DNA from: Nocardioides humi
GTDB taxonomy: Bacteria; Actinomycetota; Actinomycetes; Propionibacteriales; Nocardioidaceae
Assembly (NCBI RefSeq): GCF_006494775.1
Contig: NZ_CP041146.1
Coordinates: 4,402,001 to 4,466,000, forward strand
DNA length: 64,000 nt
Direction: 5' to 3'
A program made the position numbers and the translations under genes. Position 1 is the first letter of the stretch. Each line of letters begins with the position of its first letter. The notes under the pieces are model-generated. The model ran no database searches. It saw nothing but the letters and a program-made list of their open reading frames with translations, and was not told the origin of the DNA. This document shows positions 17,885 through 27,045 of the stretch, one piece after another.

Positions 17885-19015
17885 CTCCCGCCACCCGGCG
17901 CCGGCGGGAGAGCGCGAGCACGTCCGGCAGGTCGTCGGTACGACGAGGGGTGCGGTGCTCGCCGCCGTACTGGCCGGCGTTGCGGCGGCTCAGCACGAAC
18001 GCGAGCACCTGCGCGACCGCGGCCCACAGCTCGCGGGGATCTCGTGGCCGACCTGGCAGTGCCGGTACAGCGCGCGGGCCAGCGGCACGTCCTGGACGAG
18101 CGGCACCCGCTCCTCCGCCGCGACCGATCGGATCCGGGCGGCGATGGCGCCGGCGCCGCGGGCGACGACGCGCGGGGCGCCGCGGTCGGGGTCGTAGCGG
18201 AGCGCGACGGCGACGTGGGTGGGGTTGACCAGCAGTACGTCGGCGGTGGCGACGTCGGCGATCATCCGGTTCCGGGCGGCGGCCAGCTGGCGCGCGCGGA
18301 TGGCGCCCTTGACGAGGGGGTCGCCCTCGGCCTGCTTGTGCTCCTGCTTGATCTCGCTGTGGCTCATCCGCAGCTGCTTGCCGATCCGGCGCCGCATCAT
18401 CGCGTAGTCGGCGGCGGCCATGACGAGGCCGGCGAGGGCGACGGTGAGGATGAGGCGGGAGACCTCGGCGCTGACCTCGTGGAGGACGACGTGGATCGGC
18501 AGCAGGCCGCCGACGAGCGGCATCATCGACGTCACCGCGCCCCAGGCGAGGAAGGCGACGACGGAGCTCTTGCCGAGGACCTTCACGCCCTCCCACAGGG
18601 CGTGCGGGCCGAGCAGGCGCTTCGCGCCCTTGAACGGGTCGAGCTTCTTGGGGTCGGGCTTCGCGAGCTTGGGGGAGAGGAAGAAGCCGCCCTGCGCCAG
18701 CGCGGAGACCACGCCGATCACGAGCACCATCGAGCCGAGCACCAGCAGGCTGACGAACATGTGCCTCCCGGCGTCGCCGAGCAGCGTCGTCGCCAGCGAC
18801 ACCGAGGGGCGCTCCGCGGAGCGCAGCGACGTCGCCATCATGGTCCGCAGCGCGTTCAGCTCGTGGTCGAGCAGCGGTCCCATCGCGAGCGACACGATCA
18901 GCAGGCCGAGCCAGCCGCCCAGCTCGGGGGTGCGCGGGACCTGGCCGTCCTTGCGGGCCTGCTTCCGCTTCTTCGGCGTGGGCTTCTCGGTCTTCTCCTC
19001 GCTCGCACCGGCCAT
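17877..19015 (-). CDS. flhB: FlhB, export specificity switch, frameshifted near the C-terminus
   Basis: 379 residues after restoring one base at the run 18035-18038 (IPASCG becomes IPRELWAAVAQVLAFV). N-terminal EKTEKPTPKKRKQARKDGQV is diagnostic; four TM segments follow; the autocleavage motif NPTH is present (LLVNPTHVAVAL). Without the correction the protein stops at 17990 after GHEIPASCGPRSRR. Governs the switch from hook to filament export with FliK. Three bases separate it from fliR; its TGA lies in the palindromic repeat. Confidence 0.93.
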
Positions 19016-19018
19016 GGG

Positions 19019-19786
19019 TCAGCCCGTTCCCGCCATGGTGGCCATCGCCTGGTTGGCGTACTCCACGAGCCGGTCGAGCGCGCCGGGCAGCATCGGGAAG
19101 GACAGGCCGAGCAGCAGCAGGGTGAGGCCGACCTTGGCCGGGAACATCACGTTGAGCGCGTTCAGCTGCGGCGCGACCTTGGTGAGCAGCGCCAGCGCGA
19201 GGTCGGCGACGAAGAGGACCGCGATCATCGGCAGCGCCATCTGCACGGCCACGGTGAAGAACATCGAGAACGCCGTCAGCAGAACGCCGTCCCAGCTGGA
19301 GATGTCGGGCATGCCCGTCAGCGGCAGGTACCGGAAGGTGCTGAGCAGCCCGCCGACGACGATCAGGTGCCCGCCCGAGACCACGAGCAGTGCGGTCGCG
19401 AGCAGCTGGTGGAAGCGCCCGAAGACGGTGTTGGAGTTCATCGCGAGCGGGTCCCACCCCGACGCGAGCGCGAACCCGCCGAACACGTCGACGAGCGAGC
19501 CGGCCGCGCCGATCGCGGAGAACAGCAGCATCGTCACGTAGCCCATCCCGAGCCCGATCAGCGCCTGGGACGCGGTCGCGAGCACCAGCCCCGGCGTCGT
19601 ACCGGGCAGCTCCTGGGCGGCCAGCGTCGGCGCCATCGCCAGGGAGAGGCCGAGGGCGAGGATCACCTTCGCGGTCGTGGGGATGCCCCGCGACGCGAAG
19701 GGAGGTACGACGACCAGCCACGCCACGACCCGCACCGAGGCGAGCAGCAGCGCGCTGAGGGCGGCACCGTCGACGGAGAGGACCAC
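19019..19786 (-). CDS. fliR: FliR, export-gate membrane protein
   Basis: 255 residues, six predicted TM segments; the hallmark PPFASRGIPTTAKVILALGLS and FSMFFTVAVQMALPMIAVLF blocks fit FliR. Assembles with FliP and FliQ into the export pore. GTG start at 19786, 8 bp after the fliQ stop. Confidence 0.95.
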   Translation of the reverse strand: MVLSVDGAALSALLLASVRVVAWLVVVPPFASRGIPTTAKVILALGLSLAMAPTLAAQELPGTTPGLVLATASQALIGLGMGYVTMLLFSAIGAAGSLVDVFGGFALASGWDPLAMNSNTVFGRFHQLLATALLVVSGGHLIVVGGLLSTFRYLPLTGMPDISSWDGVLLTAFSMFFTVAVQMALPMIAVLFVADLALALLTKVAPQLNALNVMFPAKVGLTLLLLGLSFPMLPGALDRLVEYANQAMATMAGTG

Positions 19787-19794
19787 GGCGGTTC

Positions 19795-20064
19795 CTAGGC
19801 CAGCAGGCCGGGGAGGATGTCGAACAGCTCGCGGGTGAAGGCCATCAGGGTGTGCAGCATCCAGTTCCCGCAGACCAGCAGCGCGACCCCGACGCCGACG
19901 AGCTTCGGCACGAACGCGAGTGTGAACTCCTGGATCTGCGTCATCGACTGGAACAGCGAGATGGTGAAGCCGATGACGAGGGACGTCGCCAGGATCGGCG
20001 CCGCCAGCTTCAGCGCCACCAGCATCGTCTTGAGGGCGATCTCGATGATCGCGGTGTCGGTCAT
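19795..20064 (-). CDS. fliQ: FliQ, export-gate membrane protein
   Basis: 89 residues, exactly the family length, two TM helices (LKLAAPILATSLVIGFTISL and LVGVGVALLVCGNWML) flanking the SMTQIQEFTLAFVPK loop typical of FliQ. ATG 20064 chosen over an upstream GTG because MTDTAIIEIALK aligns with family starts. 8 bp after fliP. Confidence 0.95.
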   Translation of the reverse strand: MTDTAIIEIALKTMLVALKLAAPILATSLVIGFTISLFQSMTQIQEFTLAFVPKLVGVGVALLVCGNWMLHTLMAFTRELFDILPGLLA

Positions 20065-20072
20065 GGCCGGCC

Positions 20073-20822
20073 TCACCCGGTCCCGTACGACGCGACCAGC
20101 GACTTGATCACCAGCGCCCAGCCGTCGACCATCACGAACAGCAGCAGCTTGAACGGCAGCGACACCATCACCGGCGGCATCATCATCATGCCGAGGCTCA
20201 TCAGCGCCCCGCTCACGACGATGTCGATGACCAGGAACGGGATGAAGATGATGAACCCGATGATGAACGCGTCCTTGAGCTCCGACAGCACGAACGCGGG
20301 GATCAGGGTGGCGGTCGACACGTCGTCGCGGTTCTCGGGCAGCGTGCGGTCGGCGACGCTGGTGAGCAGCTGCAGCTCGCCGTCGTCGGTGTTGTCGAGC
20401 ATGAACGCCCGCAGCGGCTCCATGCCGTCGTGGAAGGCGACCGCGGTCGTCTTGTCGCCGTCGAGATAGGGCTGCACCCCTTCGTCGTTGATCTGCGAGA
20501 GCACCGGCGCCATGATGAACAGGCTCAGGAACAGGGCGAGCCCCGCGAGCACCTGGTTGTTCGGGGTCTGCTGCAGGCCGAGCGCGTTGCGGGTCAGGCC
20601 GAGCACCACCAGGATCTTGGTGAAGCTGGTGCAGGTCAGCACGATCGCCGGCAGCAGGCTGAGCAGCGTCAGCGCGAGGAACACCAGCAGGCTGTGGCTG
20701 GGCTTGTCGGTCATCCCCGACAGGTCGATCTGGACGGTGCCGCCGCCCGTGCCGGGGCCGTTCGGCCCGTGGGGGCCCACCGGCTCGGCCAGCACGAGCG
20801 CGATCCGGGCGAGGGTCGTCAC
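20073..20822 (-). CDS. fliP: FliP, export-gate membrane protein
   Basis: 249 residues with a cleavable-type N-terminus, then the TM block SHSLLVFLALTLLSLLPAIV, TSFTKILVVLGLTRNALG, the NQVLAGLALFLSLFIMAP segment and the C-terminal MMMMPPVMVSLPFKLLLF signature. GTG start at 20822 overlaps the fliO stop by four bases. A Gly/Pro-rich insert (EPVGPHGPNGPGTGGG) lies between signal and first TM. Confidence 0.96.
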   Translation of the reverse strand: MTTLARIALVLAEPVGPHGPNGPGTGGGTVQIDLSGMTDKPSHSLLVFLALTLLSLLPAIVLTCTSFTKILVVLGLTRNALGLQQTPNNQVLAGLALFLSLFIMAPVLSQINDEGVQPYLDGDKTTAVAFHDGMEPLRAFMLDNTDDGELQLLTSVADRTLPENRDDVSTATLIPAFVLSELKDAFIIGFIIFIPFLVIDIVVSGALMSLGMMMMPPVMVSLPFKLLLFVMVDGWALVIKSLVASYGTG

Positions 20823-21229
20823 GACGCCCGCTTCCCGGTCACGGCCGCCATGGCGTCCTTCCAGGTCTGCGGGGAGAGGACCGAGCCGGCCAGGGGAGCG
20901 GAGTCGGGTACGACGGGCGGGTCGCTGCCCGGCTCGGGCGCGGTCAGGTCCAGCCCGATCTCGTCGGGCTCGACCTCGGCGAGCAGGGTCACCTGCTGCT
21001 CGGTGGTGCCGAGCACGAGCACCCGGGTCCCGACGGAGACCACGGCGACGGCCTGGCCGCGGCCCAGCGGTTGGCGGTGCACGACCTGGACGGCGGCACC
21101 GGCGGGCGCCTTGAGCCGGCGGTTGACGGTCCGGGCGATGAGCAGCAGCAGCCCGACGACGAGCGCCAGCGAGCCGACCAGGCGGATGGCCAGCTCGCCG
21201 AGGCCCACGCCGCCCGCGCTGTCCGTCAT
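20819..21229 (-). CDS. fliO: FliO, assembly factor for the export gate
   Basis: 136 residues, one N-terminal TM (ELAIRLVGSLALVVGLLLLI) and a small cytoplasmic beta domain (VQVVHRQPLGRGQAVAVVSV, VLVLGTTEQQVTLL) typical of FliO/FliZ. Position between fliN and fliP confirms it. ATG at 21229. Confidence 0.9.
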   Translation of the reverse strand: MTDSAGGVGLGELAIRLVGSLALVVGLLLLIARTVNRRLKAPAGAAVQVVHRQPLGRGQAVAVVSVGTRVLVLGTTEQQVTLLAEVEPDEIGLDLTAPEPGSDPPVVPDSAPLAGSVLSPQTWKDAMAAVTGKRAS

Positions 21230-21233
21230 CGCG

Positions 21234-22028
21234 TCAGACCGCGGCGTTCGCGTCGAGGATCTCGGTGACCCGCAGCCCGAAGTCCTCGTCGACCACGACG
21301 ACCTCGCCGCGGGCGACGAGGCGGCCGTTGACGAGCAGGTCGGCGGGGCTGCCGGCGGCGCGGTCCAGCTCCAGCACGGCGCCCGGGGTGAGCGCGAGCA
21401 GGTCGCGCACCGTCATCCGGGTCCGGCCGAGCTCGACGGTCACCTCCATGTCGACGCCGTGGAGCAGCTCGAGGCCGCGCGGGGGCGCCGTCGTGGCGCC
21501 GAAGGCGGGGACGAACGGCGCGGGCTCCTCGGCAGTCACGGCTGCCGGGTCGGCAGGGACGGCGTCGTCCGCGATCGGCTCCCGGGCACCGGCGAGGGTG
21601 GCCTCGGGCACGAGGACGGCGGCGGCGATGCCCGCGCCGATGAGCGGAACGGTGCTGAACGGGCCGCCCAGCTCGGCGGTGACGTCGAATCCCTCGGCGT
21701 CGAGGTCGACCGAGCGGGCGCCGCGGGCGTGGGCGCCGAGCCGCCGGGCGGCGGCGTCGAGGGCCGGCTGGACGGCGGCGGCGAGGTCTAGCGCGCCCAG
21801 CGGGCTGCCGGCGAGTGCCTCGACCAGCTCGGTGCCGACCAGGACGACGACCGCACCGGGCACGCCGCCGTCGAGCTCGGCGATCGCGCCGCCGGCGAAC
21901 GCGGCGGTGACGTGCGGCGAGCCGGGCTGCGCCGGGCCGGGCGTCAGCGGCGTGACGGCCGGCAGCGCGGCCGCCGCGGCGACCGCGACCGCCTCGGCGA
22001 GCTGGGTGGGCTCCAGGGTGCTGGTCAT
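21234..22028 (-). CDS. fliN: FliN/FliY-type C-ring protein with long N-terminal region
   Basis: 264 residues. The C-terminal SpoA (surface presentation of antigens) domain, residues about 185-262, contains GVDMEVTVELGRTRMTVRDLL and the LVNGRLVARGEVVVVDEDFGLRV signature. The N-terminal 180 residues resemble a CheC/FliY-like or Ala-rich domain with no clear phosphatase motif. ATG 22028 overlaps the fliM stop (ATGA). Builds the cytoplasmic switch ring with FliG and FliM. Confidence 0.92.
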   Translation of the reverse strand: MTSTLEPTQLAEAVAVAAAAALPAVTPLTPGPAQPGSPHVTAAFAGGAIAELDGGVPGAVVVLVGTELVEALAGSPLGALDLAAAVQPALDAAARRLGAHARGARSVDLDAEGFDVTAELGGPFSTVPLIGAGIAAAVLVPEATLAGAREPIADDAVPADPAAVTAEEPAPFVPAFGATTAPPRGLELLHGVDMEVTVELGRTRMTVRDLLALTPGAVLELDRAAGSPADLLVNGRLVARGEVVVVDEDFGLRVTEILDANAAV

Positions 22029-22990
22029 GACGAGGACTCCTCGGGCGTGGTGACGATGAGGGCGGCCAGGCGCTGGCCGCGGGCGCCGGGGGTGGCGTGG
22101 GCGAAGGTGTTGCCGGCGACGGTCACGTCCAGCGGCGCGGACGCCGGGTGGGTGAGCCGCAGCACCGATCCGGGGCGCAGGTCGGCCAGCGTGCCCGGGT
22201 CCACGGGCAGCGGCCGGAAGCGCACCGCGACCGCGACCGGCACCCGGTGGAACTGCTCCTGCAGCAGGTGGGCCGAGTGCGCGCGCTGGGCCCGCTCGCG
22301 GTCGGAGACGGCGCCGTTGCCGGCCGCGATCGCCAGGTGCGGCAGCAGGCCGCTGAACGGCAGGCACACCGACATCCGGTGCGCCTGCTCGCCGATCCTG
22401 AGCTCCAGGGTGAGCACGACCATGACGTCGGCGGCGCTGGCGACCTGGGCGAACTGGGGGCTGTACTCGACGCCGGTGACGTTCGGCTCGAGGGTCACGA
22501 TCCCGTCGAGCGAGTACCTCATCTCGCCGAGCAGCCGCTCGACCAGCCCCCGGATCACGGTGTCCTCGATCTCGGTCAGCGGCCGGTCCGGCTGCTCCTC
22601 CGAGCCCGGCCCGCCGAGCATGTGGTCCAGGCAGGACATCGTCGCGAACAGCGGGATCTCCAGCACGCCGGTGCCGGGGATCGGGTCCGCGCTGAACAGG
22701 GTCATGTACGTCGACGGGCCGAGGCTGTCGACGTACTCCGCGTAGGTGCGCTGCTCGATGCCCGCGAGGGTGACCGTGCAGACGGTGCGCAGCGAGCTGG
22801 TGAACACCGTCGTCGCCTGGCGGGCGAAGCTGTCGAAGCCGAGCTGCAGGGTGCGCTGGTGCTCGCGCGAGAGCTGGATGGGTCGCCGGAAGTCGTACGG
22901 CGTGGGGTCGGCCGTGCGAGGTCGGCGGCGCGGCCGCTGGAGGGTCACGACGAGCCCATCGTCGCCGCGTGCACGGACCTGAGGGGTCAC
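22025..22990 (-). CDS. fliM: FliM, flagellar motor switch protein
   Basis: 321 residues. The middle domain contains SREHQRTLQLGFDSFARQAT, the GPG motif of the switch (GGPGSE) and the C-terminal SpoA domain with DLRPGSVLRLTH and HATPGARGQRLAALI. The N-terminal EIDALL-type CheY-binding segment is not obvious; the start reads MTPQVRARGDDGLVV. GTG start at 22990, 75 bp after fliL, a stretch with no feature seen. Binds phospho-CheY to reverse or stop rotation in known systems. Confidence 0.93.
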   Translation of the reverse strand: MTPQVRARGDDGLVVTLQRPRRRPRTADPTPYDFRRPIQLSREHQRTLQLGFDSFARQATTVFTSSLRTVCTVTLAGIEQRTYAEYVDSLGPSTYMTLFSADPIPGTGVLEIPLFATMSCLDHMLGGPGSEEQPDRPLTEIEDTVIRGLVERLLGEMRYSLDGIVTLEPNVTGVEYSPQFAQVASAADVMVVLTLELRIGEQAHRMSVCLPFSGLLPHLAIAAGNGAVSDRERAQRAHSAHLLQEQFHRVPVAVAVRFRPLPVDPGTLADLRPGSVLRLTHPASAPLDVTVAGNTFAHATPGARGQRLAALIVTTPEESSS

Positions 22991-23065
22991 CGGGACGCCG
23001 GGCGGTCAGGGTCCCGTGGTCACTTCGGGCTACGCAGGGTCCCGGGTGGGGTCCCGGATCCTCCG

Positions 23066-23503
23066 CTACTGGGTGACGTACTCGGTGAAGTACACCTCCA
23101 TCACGTCGCCGTGGTACCGCTCGTGCAGCCGGTCGACCAGCTGCTTGCGCAGGGTCTCGCGGACCTCGGGCTTGTTGACCTCGCCGACCGGCAGCCCGCT
23201 GAAGACCGTGATCGCGCTGTCCAGCGCCTTGCTTCCCTCGACCTTGTGGGCGGAGTCGGTGAGCTGGAGCGCCATGCCCAGGCGCAGGTAGTGCCCGCCG
23301 GCCAGGTTGACCTGGATCGCCTCGAGCGAGACGACCTCGCCGGGCTTGGGGCCTGACTCGCCGGACGGCTTGAGGACGAAGAACCACGCTCCTCCTCCGA
23401 GCAGCGCCAGGAGGAGGACGGCGATGCCCATCATGCGGCCCCGGCCGCCCTTGGCGGGCGCGGTCTCTGCGCTGGCCGCGGGTGCGGCGACGGTCGTGGT
23501 CAC
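23066..23503 (-). CDS. fliL: FliL, stator-associated membrane protein
   Basis: 145 residues. One TM (MMGIAVLLLALLGGGAWFFV), then the periplasmic FliL domain with LEAIQVNLAGGHYLRLGMAL and a C-terminal YFTEYVTQ. GTG start at 23503 overlaps the motB stop by four bases. Confidence 0.93.
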   Translation of the reverse strand: MTTTVAAPAASAETAPAKGGRGRMMGIAVLLLALLGGGAWFFVLKPSGESGPKPGEVVSLEAIQVNLAGGHYLRLGMALQLTDSAHKVEGSKALDSAITVFSGLPVGEVNKPEVRETLRKQLVDRLHERYHGDVMEVYFTEYVTQ

Positions 23504-24492
23504 GATCGATCCTCTCCTCGGGGGTGCGTGGGACCGGCGGCGCCGGCGGCGGGGTCGCTGCCCGTGCCGTCGCCGGCGGGGTCGGCCGGGAGGCCGTCGA
23601 GACCGGCCTCGCGCCGCAGCTCGTCGTACGCCTGGCCCATGAGGGCGCGGGTCTCGGCGGGCTGCTGGCTGAGCACGAGGATGTCCACGCGCTTGTTGAC
23701 CCGCTGCGACCCGGCGCGCGCGGGGTCGACGAGGGGCTTGGTGTGGCCGAAGCCGGTGGCCCGCAGCCGGCGGGCCGGGATGGCGTGATCGTCCTCCAGT
23801 CGGTGCAGCACGTGCGCCGCGCGGGCGAGCGAGAGCTCCCAGTCGGAGGGGTAGTACTTCGGCCTGACCGGCTCCTGGTTGGTGTGACCGTCGAGCTCGA
23901 TCGGCTCCGACAGCTCGGTGAGCACCGGTGCGATGGTGTCGACGACGCGGCGGCCGCGGTCGGTGAGCTCGGCGATGTCGGGCTCGAAGACGACGTGCTG
24001 GGAGACCAGGCTGACCACCAGGCCGCGCTCGTCGATGGTGGCCCGGACGTCGTCGCGCAGGCCCTGCTCGCGCAGCGCCCGGTCGATCCGCTTCCAGACC
24101 TCCAGCAGCCGGTCGACCTCGGCCCGGGCCTCGCCGTGCGCGCGCTCGTTGCGCAGCCGGTCGGACTCCTCGAGGACCTTGGTGACGGTCTCGCGCTGCG
24201 CCTCGGGGACCTGCGCGAGCAGCATCTGGTACGACGCCTCGCCGGGGTCGCTCGTGCCCTTGCTGTTGCTGATCGGGCTGGCGCCGTTGAGGATCGACTT
24301 CTCGCGACCGAAGCCGACCGCGAGCCCGTCCTTGAGCTGCTGGTACTTCTGCTCGTCGACCTGGCTCATCGCGAACATCACGATGAACAGGGCCATCAGC
24401 ACCGTGATCATGTCGGCGTACGAGACCAGCCACCGCTCGTGGTTCTCGTGCTCCTCCTCGACCTGGCGCCGTCCGCGCTTCGCGTGCGACAT
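23500..24492 (-). CDS. motB: MotB, stator protein with OmpA domain
   Basis: 330 residues. The single TM carries the proton-binding Asp27 in WLVSYADMITVLMALFIVMF. The OmpA/peptidoglycan-binding domain (about 180-300) has ELDGHTNQEPVR and RVNKRVDILVL. A Gly/Pro/Asp-rich tail follows. Asp without the Ser/Thr pattern of sodium motors (PomB/MotS) suggests proton drive, but this needs experiment. ATG start 24492, directly after motA. Confidence 0.95.
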   Translation of the reverse strand: MSHAKRGRRQVEEEHENHERWLVSYADMITVLMALFIVMFAMSQVDEQKYQQLKDGLAVGFGREKSILNGASPISNSKGTSDPGEASYQMLLAQVPEAQRETVTKVLEESDRLRNERAHGEARAEVDRLLEVWKRIDRALREQGLRDDVRATIDERGLVVSLVSQHVVFEPDIAELTDRGRRVVDTIAPVLTELSEPIELDGHTNQEPVRPKYYPSDWELSLARAAHVLHRLEDDHAIPARRLRATGFGHTKPLVDPARAGSQRVNKRVDILVLSQQPAETRALMGQAYDELRREAGLDGLPADPAGDGTGSDPAAGAAGPTHPRGEDRS

Positions 24493-24493
24493 G

Positions 24494-25264
24494 TCACGCG
24501 GCCTCGCCGACCTGCTCCTGCACCGGCAGGAGGGACTTCAGCTTCTGGGCGACGACGCGCGGGTTCGCGCCGGCCTGGACGGCGGCGACGCCCTCGATGA
24601 CGATCTCCATCCGGGTGCACTCCAGCTCGCTGAGGCGCTTGAGCCGGGCGGCGATCGGCAGCCAGAGCACGTTGGCGCTCAGCACGCCCCAGAGCGTGGC
24701 GAGGAAGGCCGCGGCGATGCTGTGCCCGAGCGCGCCGGGGTCGGCGAGGTTCTCGAGCACGTGGACCAGGCTCATCACCGTGCCGACGATGCCGATCGTC
24801 GGGGCGTACCCGCCGGCGTCGGTGAAGAACTTCGCCGAGTGCTTGTCGACCGCCTTCTTCGCGTGCAGCTCGGCCTCGAGGATGTCGCGCAGCTCGTCGG
24901 GGTCGACGCCGTCGACGGCCAGGGTCACGCCCTTGACGAGGAACGGGTCGTCGATGTCGGCGACCCGGCCCTCCAGCGCGAGCATCCCCTCGCGCCGCGC
25001 GGCGTCGGAGAGGCTGACGATGACCGGGACGACGTCGGCCGAGGAGGCCACCTTGCCGAACAGCGCGGTCCTGACCGAGGTCACGGCGTTCCTGGCGTCG
25101 CTCATGGTCCCGCCCGCGACGGCGACGCAGAGGGTGCCGCCGAACACGAGCAGCATCGGCGGCAGCAGGAACAGGCTCGCCGGGCTGCCGCCCTCGAGGA
25201 TGTTGGCGAGCATGATGACGCCCAGGGCGGCGCCGATGCCGACCGCGTTGGCGAGGTCCTTCAT
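24494..25264 (-). CDS. motA: MotA, stator channel protein
   Basis: 256 residues with four TM segments; cytoplasmic loop VADIDDPFLVKGVTLAVDGVD and the conserved GTVMSLVHVLENLADP plus FLATLWGVLSANVLWLPIA in TM3-TM4. ATG 25264 overlaps the flbD stop (ATGA). Forms the pentameric ring around MotB. Confidence 0.95.
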   Translation of the reverse strand: MKDLANAVGIGAALGVIMLANILEGGSPASLFLLPPMLLVFGGTLCVAVAGGTMSDARNAVTSVRTALFGKVASSADVVPVIVSLSDAARREGMLALEGRVADIDDPFLVKGVTLAVDGVDPDELRDILEAELHAKKAVDKHSAKFFTDAGGYAPTIGIVGTVMSLVHVLENLADPGALGHSIAAAFLATLWGVLSANVLWLPIAARLKRLSELECTRMEIVIEGVAAVQAGANPRVVAQKLKSLLPVQEQVGEAA

Positions 25265-25563
25265 GACGTTCCTCCGCGGTGTCGGTCGCCGGGGGTGCGG
25301 CTGGGCGGCGGGACCGCGCTGAGGCGCGCCCGCGGGCTCGGGCCGGCCGGTGTCAGCGAGGCCGCGTCCGGCAGGGCGGCGCGCGCCACGATGGCCGAGC
25401 GGTAGTCGACGACGGCGGCGCGCACCTCGTCGAGCGACTCGGCCACGATGTACTTGGTGCCGTCGACCAGCGTCACCACGGTGTCCGGGGTGCAGTCGAC
25501 GCGCTCGACGAGGTCCGCGTTCAGCAGGAACGTGGTCCCCGAGAGTCGGGTCAGCGAGATCAC
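25261..25563 (-). CDS. flbD: FlbD-like flagellar protein
   Basis: 100 residues. The first 65, ISLTRLSGTTFLLNADLVER, then PDTVVTLVDGTKYIVAES, match the small FlbD family found before motA in Gram-positive operons. A Pro/Arg-rich tail is extra. GTG 25563 has GGAGG 7 nt upstream; a longer reading from 25626 is rejected because it adds only low-complexity residues. Function unknown in any species. Confidence 0.88.
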   Translation of the reverse strand: MISLTRLSGTTFLLNADLVERVDCTPDTVVTLVDGTKYIVAESLDEVRAAVVDYRSAIVARAALPDAASLTPAGPSPRARLSAVPPPSRTPGDRHRGGTS

Positions 25564-25622
25564 CGCGGCACCTCCGTGTGCGTGGATCGGTACGGGACGC
25601 CGTCCGTGGCGTTCCGCTGCTC

Positions 25623-25650
25623 CCATCGGCCGGGCGGCCGGGAGGCTGAG
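25623..25650 (-). promoter_or_regulatory. FliA/WhiG-type promoter candidate for flbD-motAB
   Basis: Minus strand CTCA-N16-GCCGATGG, followed by GAGC and GCCACGGACGGCG, the same order as upstream of flhA. It lies in the 97-bp gap between flgE and flbD, the largest gap between flgE and motA. Confidence 0.4.
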
Positions 25651-25660
25651 GCGTCGTACC

Positions 25661-26509
25661 TCAGCGCTTGATGTTGACCAGCTCCTCGAGCACCTGGTCG
25701 CTGGTGGTGATCACCCGCGAGCTGGCCTGGAACCCGCGCTGGGCGAGGATCAGGTTCGTGAACTCGGCGGACAGGTCGACGTTCGACATCTCCAGGGCGC
25801 CGGCCATGATCTGGCCGCGCTGGCCCTCGCCGGCGACGCCGAGCTGGACGGCGCCGGAGTTGGCGGAGGCGCGGTAGGCGGTGTCGCCGATCTTCTCCAG
25901 GCCCATCGGGTTGGTGAAGTCCGCGACGGCGAGCTGGCAGATGTCGCGCTGCACGCCGTCGGAGAAGACGCCGCGGACCTTGCCGTCCGCCGAGATGGAG
26001 TACGACGTCAGCTCGACGCCGGGCGGCAGGGTGCTGTCGATCATGTGCAGGTCGACGTCGGTCGGCGCGCCGGTGGGCAGACCCGCGGCGTCGAGCTCGT
26101 AGCCCTGGACCCGCATGCCGTTGGGGGCGACCAGGGTGCCGGTCTGGTCGAAGGTGAAGGCGCCCGCGCGGGTGTAGACGTTCTCCTGGCCGTCGCGCAG
26201 CACGAAGAAGCCGTCGCCCTGCAGCATCACGTCAGTGGGCCGGCCGGTCAGCTGCGCGGACCCCTGGCCGAAGTTGGTCATGGTCGCCGCGAGCTGCACG
26301 CCGAGGCCGACCTGGATCGGGTTGGTGCCGCCGCGCCCGGCGTTGCCGCCCGAGGCCGCGGTGAGCATCTGGCTGAGCGTGTCGGAGAAGACCGTGGTCG
26401 AGGCCTTGAAGCCGGTGGTGTTGGCGTTGGCGATGTTGTTGCCGGTGACGTCGAGCATGGTCTGGTTGACGCGGAGGCCGGAGATCCCGGCGAAGAGCGA
26501 GCGAAGCAT
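25661..26509 (-). CDS. flgE: FlgE/FlgG-type hook protein
   Basis: 282 residues. N-terminal LFAGISGLRVNQTMLDVTGNNIANANTTGFK is cut here to LDVTGNNIANANTTGFK as the rod/hook signature; C-terminal LTNLILAQRGFQASSRVIT pairs with it. Internal DGFFVLRDG block is typical of FlgE/F/G. It is short for FlgE (usually 390 or more), so it may be a compact hook protein or a FlgG homologue; no other FlgE/F/G gene is in the window. Follows flgD, as hook genes do. ATG at 26509. Confidence 0.82.
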   Translation of the reverse strand: MLRSLFAGISGLRVNQTMLDVTGNNIANANTTGFKASTTVFSDTLSQMLTAASGGNAGRGGTNPIQVGLGVQLAATMTNFGQGSAQLTGRPTDVMLQGDGFFVLRDGQENVYTRAGAFTFDQTGTLVAPNGMRVQGYELDAAGLPTGAPTDVDLHMIDSTLPPGVELTSYSISADGKVRGVFSDGVQRDICQLAVADFTNPMGLEKIGDTAYRASANSGAVQLGVAGEGQRGQIMAGALEMSNVDLSAEFTNLILAQRGFQASSRVITTSDQVLEELVNIKR

Positions 26510-26523
26510 TCTGTTTCTCCTTC

Positions 26524-27018
26524 TCAGGCGGTGGTGGTGGACGGGGTGCCGCTCGGCGGCACGTAGGTGGTGCCACCGCTGGGGGTGGGCGCCTTGATCG
26601 TGGGAGCGGTGCCGACGCTGATCACGTCGGTGATGGGGACCTCCGTGCCGTCGACGCTGAGCACCGGCCCGGTCGAGAGGTAGGTGGTGCCCTGGACGGT
26701 GCCGCTCTGCTCGGCGCCGGTCTCGTCGTACCAGCGCACGGTCTGGCCGATCAGCGAGCTCGCGCCGAACGCCAGCTGGGTGCTCAGCAGCATCGCGGTC
26801 TGGTCCGCGACGGCCTGCATCTTCTCCAGCGCGGTGAACTGGGCGGTCTGCGCCATGAACTGCGAGGAGTCGGTCGGGTTGAGCGGGTCCTGGTAGCGCA
26901 TCTGGGCCACCATCAGCTCCAGGAACACCTGCTGGTCGCCGAAGCCGTTGGTGCTGGCCGTGCTGCCGGTGTTGGTGCTGACGCCGTACCGCACGCCCTC
27001 GGTCGGGGTGATCGACAT
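26524..27018 (-). CDS. flgD: FlgD, hook-capping scaffold
   Basis: 164 residues. Conserved FLELMVAQMRYQDPLNPTDS, QTAQFTALEKMQ, and the C-terminal Tudor/Fn-like region beginning SLIGQTVRWYDETGAEQSGT. ATG at 27018 preceded by an (AGG)7 tract acting as an unusually long SD. The N-terminus MSITP matches the first five residues of FliK. Confidence 0.93.
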   Translation of the reverse strand: MSITPTEGVRYGVSTNTGSTASTNGFGDQQVFLELMVAQMRYQDPLNPTDSSQFMAQTAQFTALEKMQAVADQTAMLLSTQLAFGASSLIGQTVRWYDETGAEQSGTVQGTTYLSTGPVLSVDGTEVPITDVISVGTAPTIKAPTPSGGTTYVPPSGTPSTTTA

Positions 27019-27024
27019 GCTGCT

Positions 27025-27045
27025 CCTCCTCCTCCTCCTCCTCCT
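27025..27045 (-). repeat. (AGG)7 tract forming the flgD ribosome-binding site
   Basis: Seven perfect AGG triplets, 6 nt from the flgD ATG; the last triplet overlaps the fliK TAG stop. A trinucleotide tract in an SD could change length by slippage and thus spacing and strength. Confidence 0.75.

Noticed and set aside
17663..17900. Short ORFs beginning MHESPDIRG or MNPRMSGDS
   Set aside because: They translate the palindromic repeats; nothing conserved beyond the repeat itself.
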